A DNA stretch of 64,000 nt, from positions 1 through 64,000 of the forward strand of contig CAJJBH010000018.1 in the NCBI GenBank assembly GCA_905182355.1. The letters are read 5' to 3'. The translations under genes and the position numbers were made by a program. The stretch comes from an uncultured Paracoccaceae bacterium (GTDB lineage: Bacteria; Pseudomonadota; Alphaproteobacteria; Rhodobacterales; Rhodobacteraceae). The notes below the pieces were generated by a model. It was not told the DNA's origin, did not search any database, and worked only from the letters and a program-made list of their open reading frames with translations. Shown here in pieces: positions 62,619-64,000 of this stretch. How positions within the stretch are numbered: position 1 is the first letter of the stretch; every line of letters begins with the position of its first letter.

Positions 62619-63683
62619 TTATGTTGCGATGTTAACGCGGAAAAACCGCTCAAAGAAAGCTTCAAATTCCGTTGTCGATTTCTGGGCAGCCGTCAGAGTA
62701 TCGTATCCGTCTTCGTCAATCTCTTTCTCCAGAATTGGGCGCATCACGGACCAATCTGCGCTGCGCGCATTTTCCAACTTTAGCAAACAACTCGACATAT
62801 GGCGCAGTGGGCCTGAGGACAGATTGTGGCGTTCAAATCTGGTGCGTTCACCAAATACAGCCTGACCAACACCATCATGTTTCGCGGTTGCCGACAGCCA
62901 TGAACATACAAAATATTCGTGATATTTGTCCGAAACATCCGCATTCGTGTCAGCAATCGCTTGGAAATTTGACAACGTGGAAAATATCCAATCTTCCCAA
63001 ATTTTGCTTGGCGCCTGCCCAGCATAGCGCAGCGCGATACAAACTTCGGCCAGCAGATCAGCGTTTTGGTCCAGATAGGCAAGAATGCCGACGAAATTCA
63101 GGGATTGTATTGCGCGGTTGTCCAAATGTGGATCACGACGACCATATTCAGACAGATAAAAAACGATGTGCGTCAGTTCGTACGCGGCCTTCTTGTTTGG
63201 CAATGCGAATGTCTCTGCACAATTTATGAAGTGGAGTAGCCGATCATTCAATCCAGCATCAATCACGACACGTTCACCGCGCCGTGATAAAATGCGGTGC
63301 GCTTCTCCCCTTTGAAGATCAGAAAGTTCGGCGGTTGGTAATCCTTGGGTTGCAGCCCAACTGCAAAGTTCCGCGCCTTGTTGGCCCTCCAAGCCCAAAT
63401 CCTCAAGATCAAGGCAGATAGACAGCAAGAAACGGTAATATTGCGGGAAGAAAGACAGTTGTTGGGGCAGCTTATCATAAAATTCCTGATGCACCTCCAA
63501 CATCTGAGGCGCGACTTGAGTGCCAGTACATTCAAGGATATTTAGCAGTTCAGCATTCTCTTTGAGCCAAAAAACATCTTCGCCATATCTGCGATGCTTG
63601 GCAAAAATATCCACCAAAGCCCCTGCCCTTTGCGGCAAGGTCTGACGGCGCTGCGGCACGTTTAATGAAATCACATTGGTCAT
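62619..63683 (-). CDS. hypothetical 354-aa protein, downstream partner of the FSSGS repeat gene
   Basis: Intact ORF; SD AAGGAAG before ATG at 63683; starts 42 nt after the repeat-gene stop on the same strand; helical, with KKAAYELTHIVFYLSEYGRRD motif. Confidence 0.85.
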   Translation of the reverse strand: MTNVISLNVPQRRQTLPQRAGALVDIFAKHRRYGEDVFWLKENAELLNILECTGTQVAPQMLEVHQEFYDKLPQQLSFFPQYYRFLLSICLDLEDLGLEGQQGAELCSWAATQGLPTAELSDLQRGEAHRILSRRGERVVIDAGLNDRLLHFINCAETFALPNKKAAYELTHIVFYLSEYGRRDPHLDNRAIQSLNFVGILAYLDQNADLLAEVCIALRYAGQAPSKIWEDWIFSTLSNFQAIADTNADVSDKYHEYFVCSWLSATAKHDGVGQAVFGERTRFERHNLSSGPLRHMSSCLLKLENARSADWSVMRPILEKEIDEDGYDTLTAAQKSTTEFEAFFERFFRVNIAT

Positions 63684-63725
63684 TGGATCTTCCTTCGATT
63701 GCATCAAACGCGCCGCGGCAATCGT

Positions 63726-64000
63726 TTAAGAGCCTGAAGAGAACAGCGCAGTCAAATCGCCTATGACCGTGCTCGAAGTTGTTGGAGTTGAGCCAGATGA
63801 GAACATCTCGACAGCTTCGCCAGCGCCCGATTGCGCGATCGTCTTCGGTGCAGAACCGGACGAGAACATTTCGACGCCCTCGCCCATTTGGGTTGCAGTC
63901 GCTTTGGGCGCTGAACCCGACGAGAACAATCCAGTCACGTCACCGCCACTCATGCAAGGTGCAGAGCCTGAAGAGAACATTTCAACGTGTTCACCATCGA
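63726..64000 (-). CDS. FSSGS-repeat protein, partial (5' end lies beyond the window)
   Basis: ...DGEHVEMFSSGSAPCMSGGDVTGLFSSGSAPKATATQMGEGVEMFSSGSAPKTIAQSGAGEAVEMFSSGSTPTTSSTVIGDLTALFSSGS*; frame is open through the window edge. Confidence 0.85.
   Translation of the reverse strand, partial: DGEHVEMFSSGSAPCMSGGDVTGLFSSGSAPKATATQMGEGVEMFSSGSAPKTIAQSGAGEAVEMFSSGSTPTTSSTVIGDLTALFSSGS
63729..63977 (-). repeat. five FSSGS peptide repeats
   Basis: FSSGS codons at 63963-63977, 63912-63926, 63852-63866, 63789-63803, 63729-63743; spacing 17, 20, 21, 20 aa. Confidence 0.95.

Overview
This 64 kb window is a gene-dense chromosomal segment of a Rhodobacteraceae/Roseobacter-type alphaproteobacterium. That assignment is inferred from gene content and synteny: lptF-lptG-lptD-surA-pdxA-rsmA, rpmF-plsX-fabH-ihfA-merR-tRNA-Pro, scpA/scpB-nagZ-SPOR-argS-dgt/erpA, prmC-prfA, and a Fur/Mur-type regulator. 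I found no prophage, transposase, CRISPR array or rRNA operon. Most of the window is housekeeping. The most unusual element is at the right edge. There, a minus-strand ORF, still open at the window end, encodes at least five copies of a (V/L)x(M/L)FSSGS(A/T)P peptide spaced 17-21 aa apart, followed 42 nt downstream by a 354-aa protein of unknown function. This looks like a multi-unit repeat peptide, possibly a ribosomally made modified-peptide precursor, with a partner gene. A second pattern is a set of small conserved-looking genes broken by single-nucleotide homopolymer indels, while all the large core genes are intact. They are a Pmp3/YqaE-like gene, a secreted Cys-rich protein next to prfA, a DUF533 gene, and a small basic protein with an A7 slip site. 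All calls come from reading the supplied sequence and translations; no database search was run.
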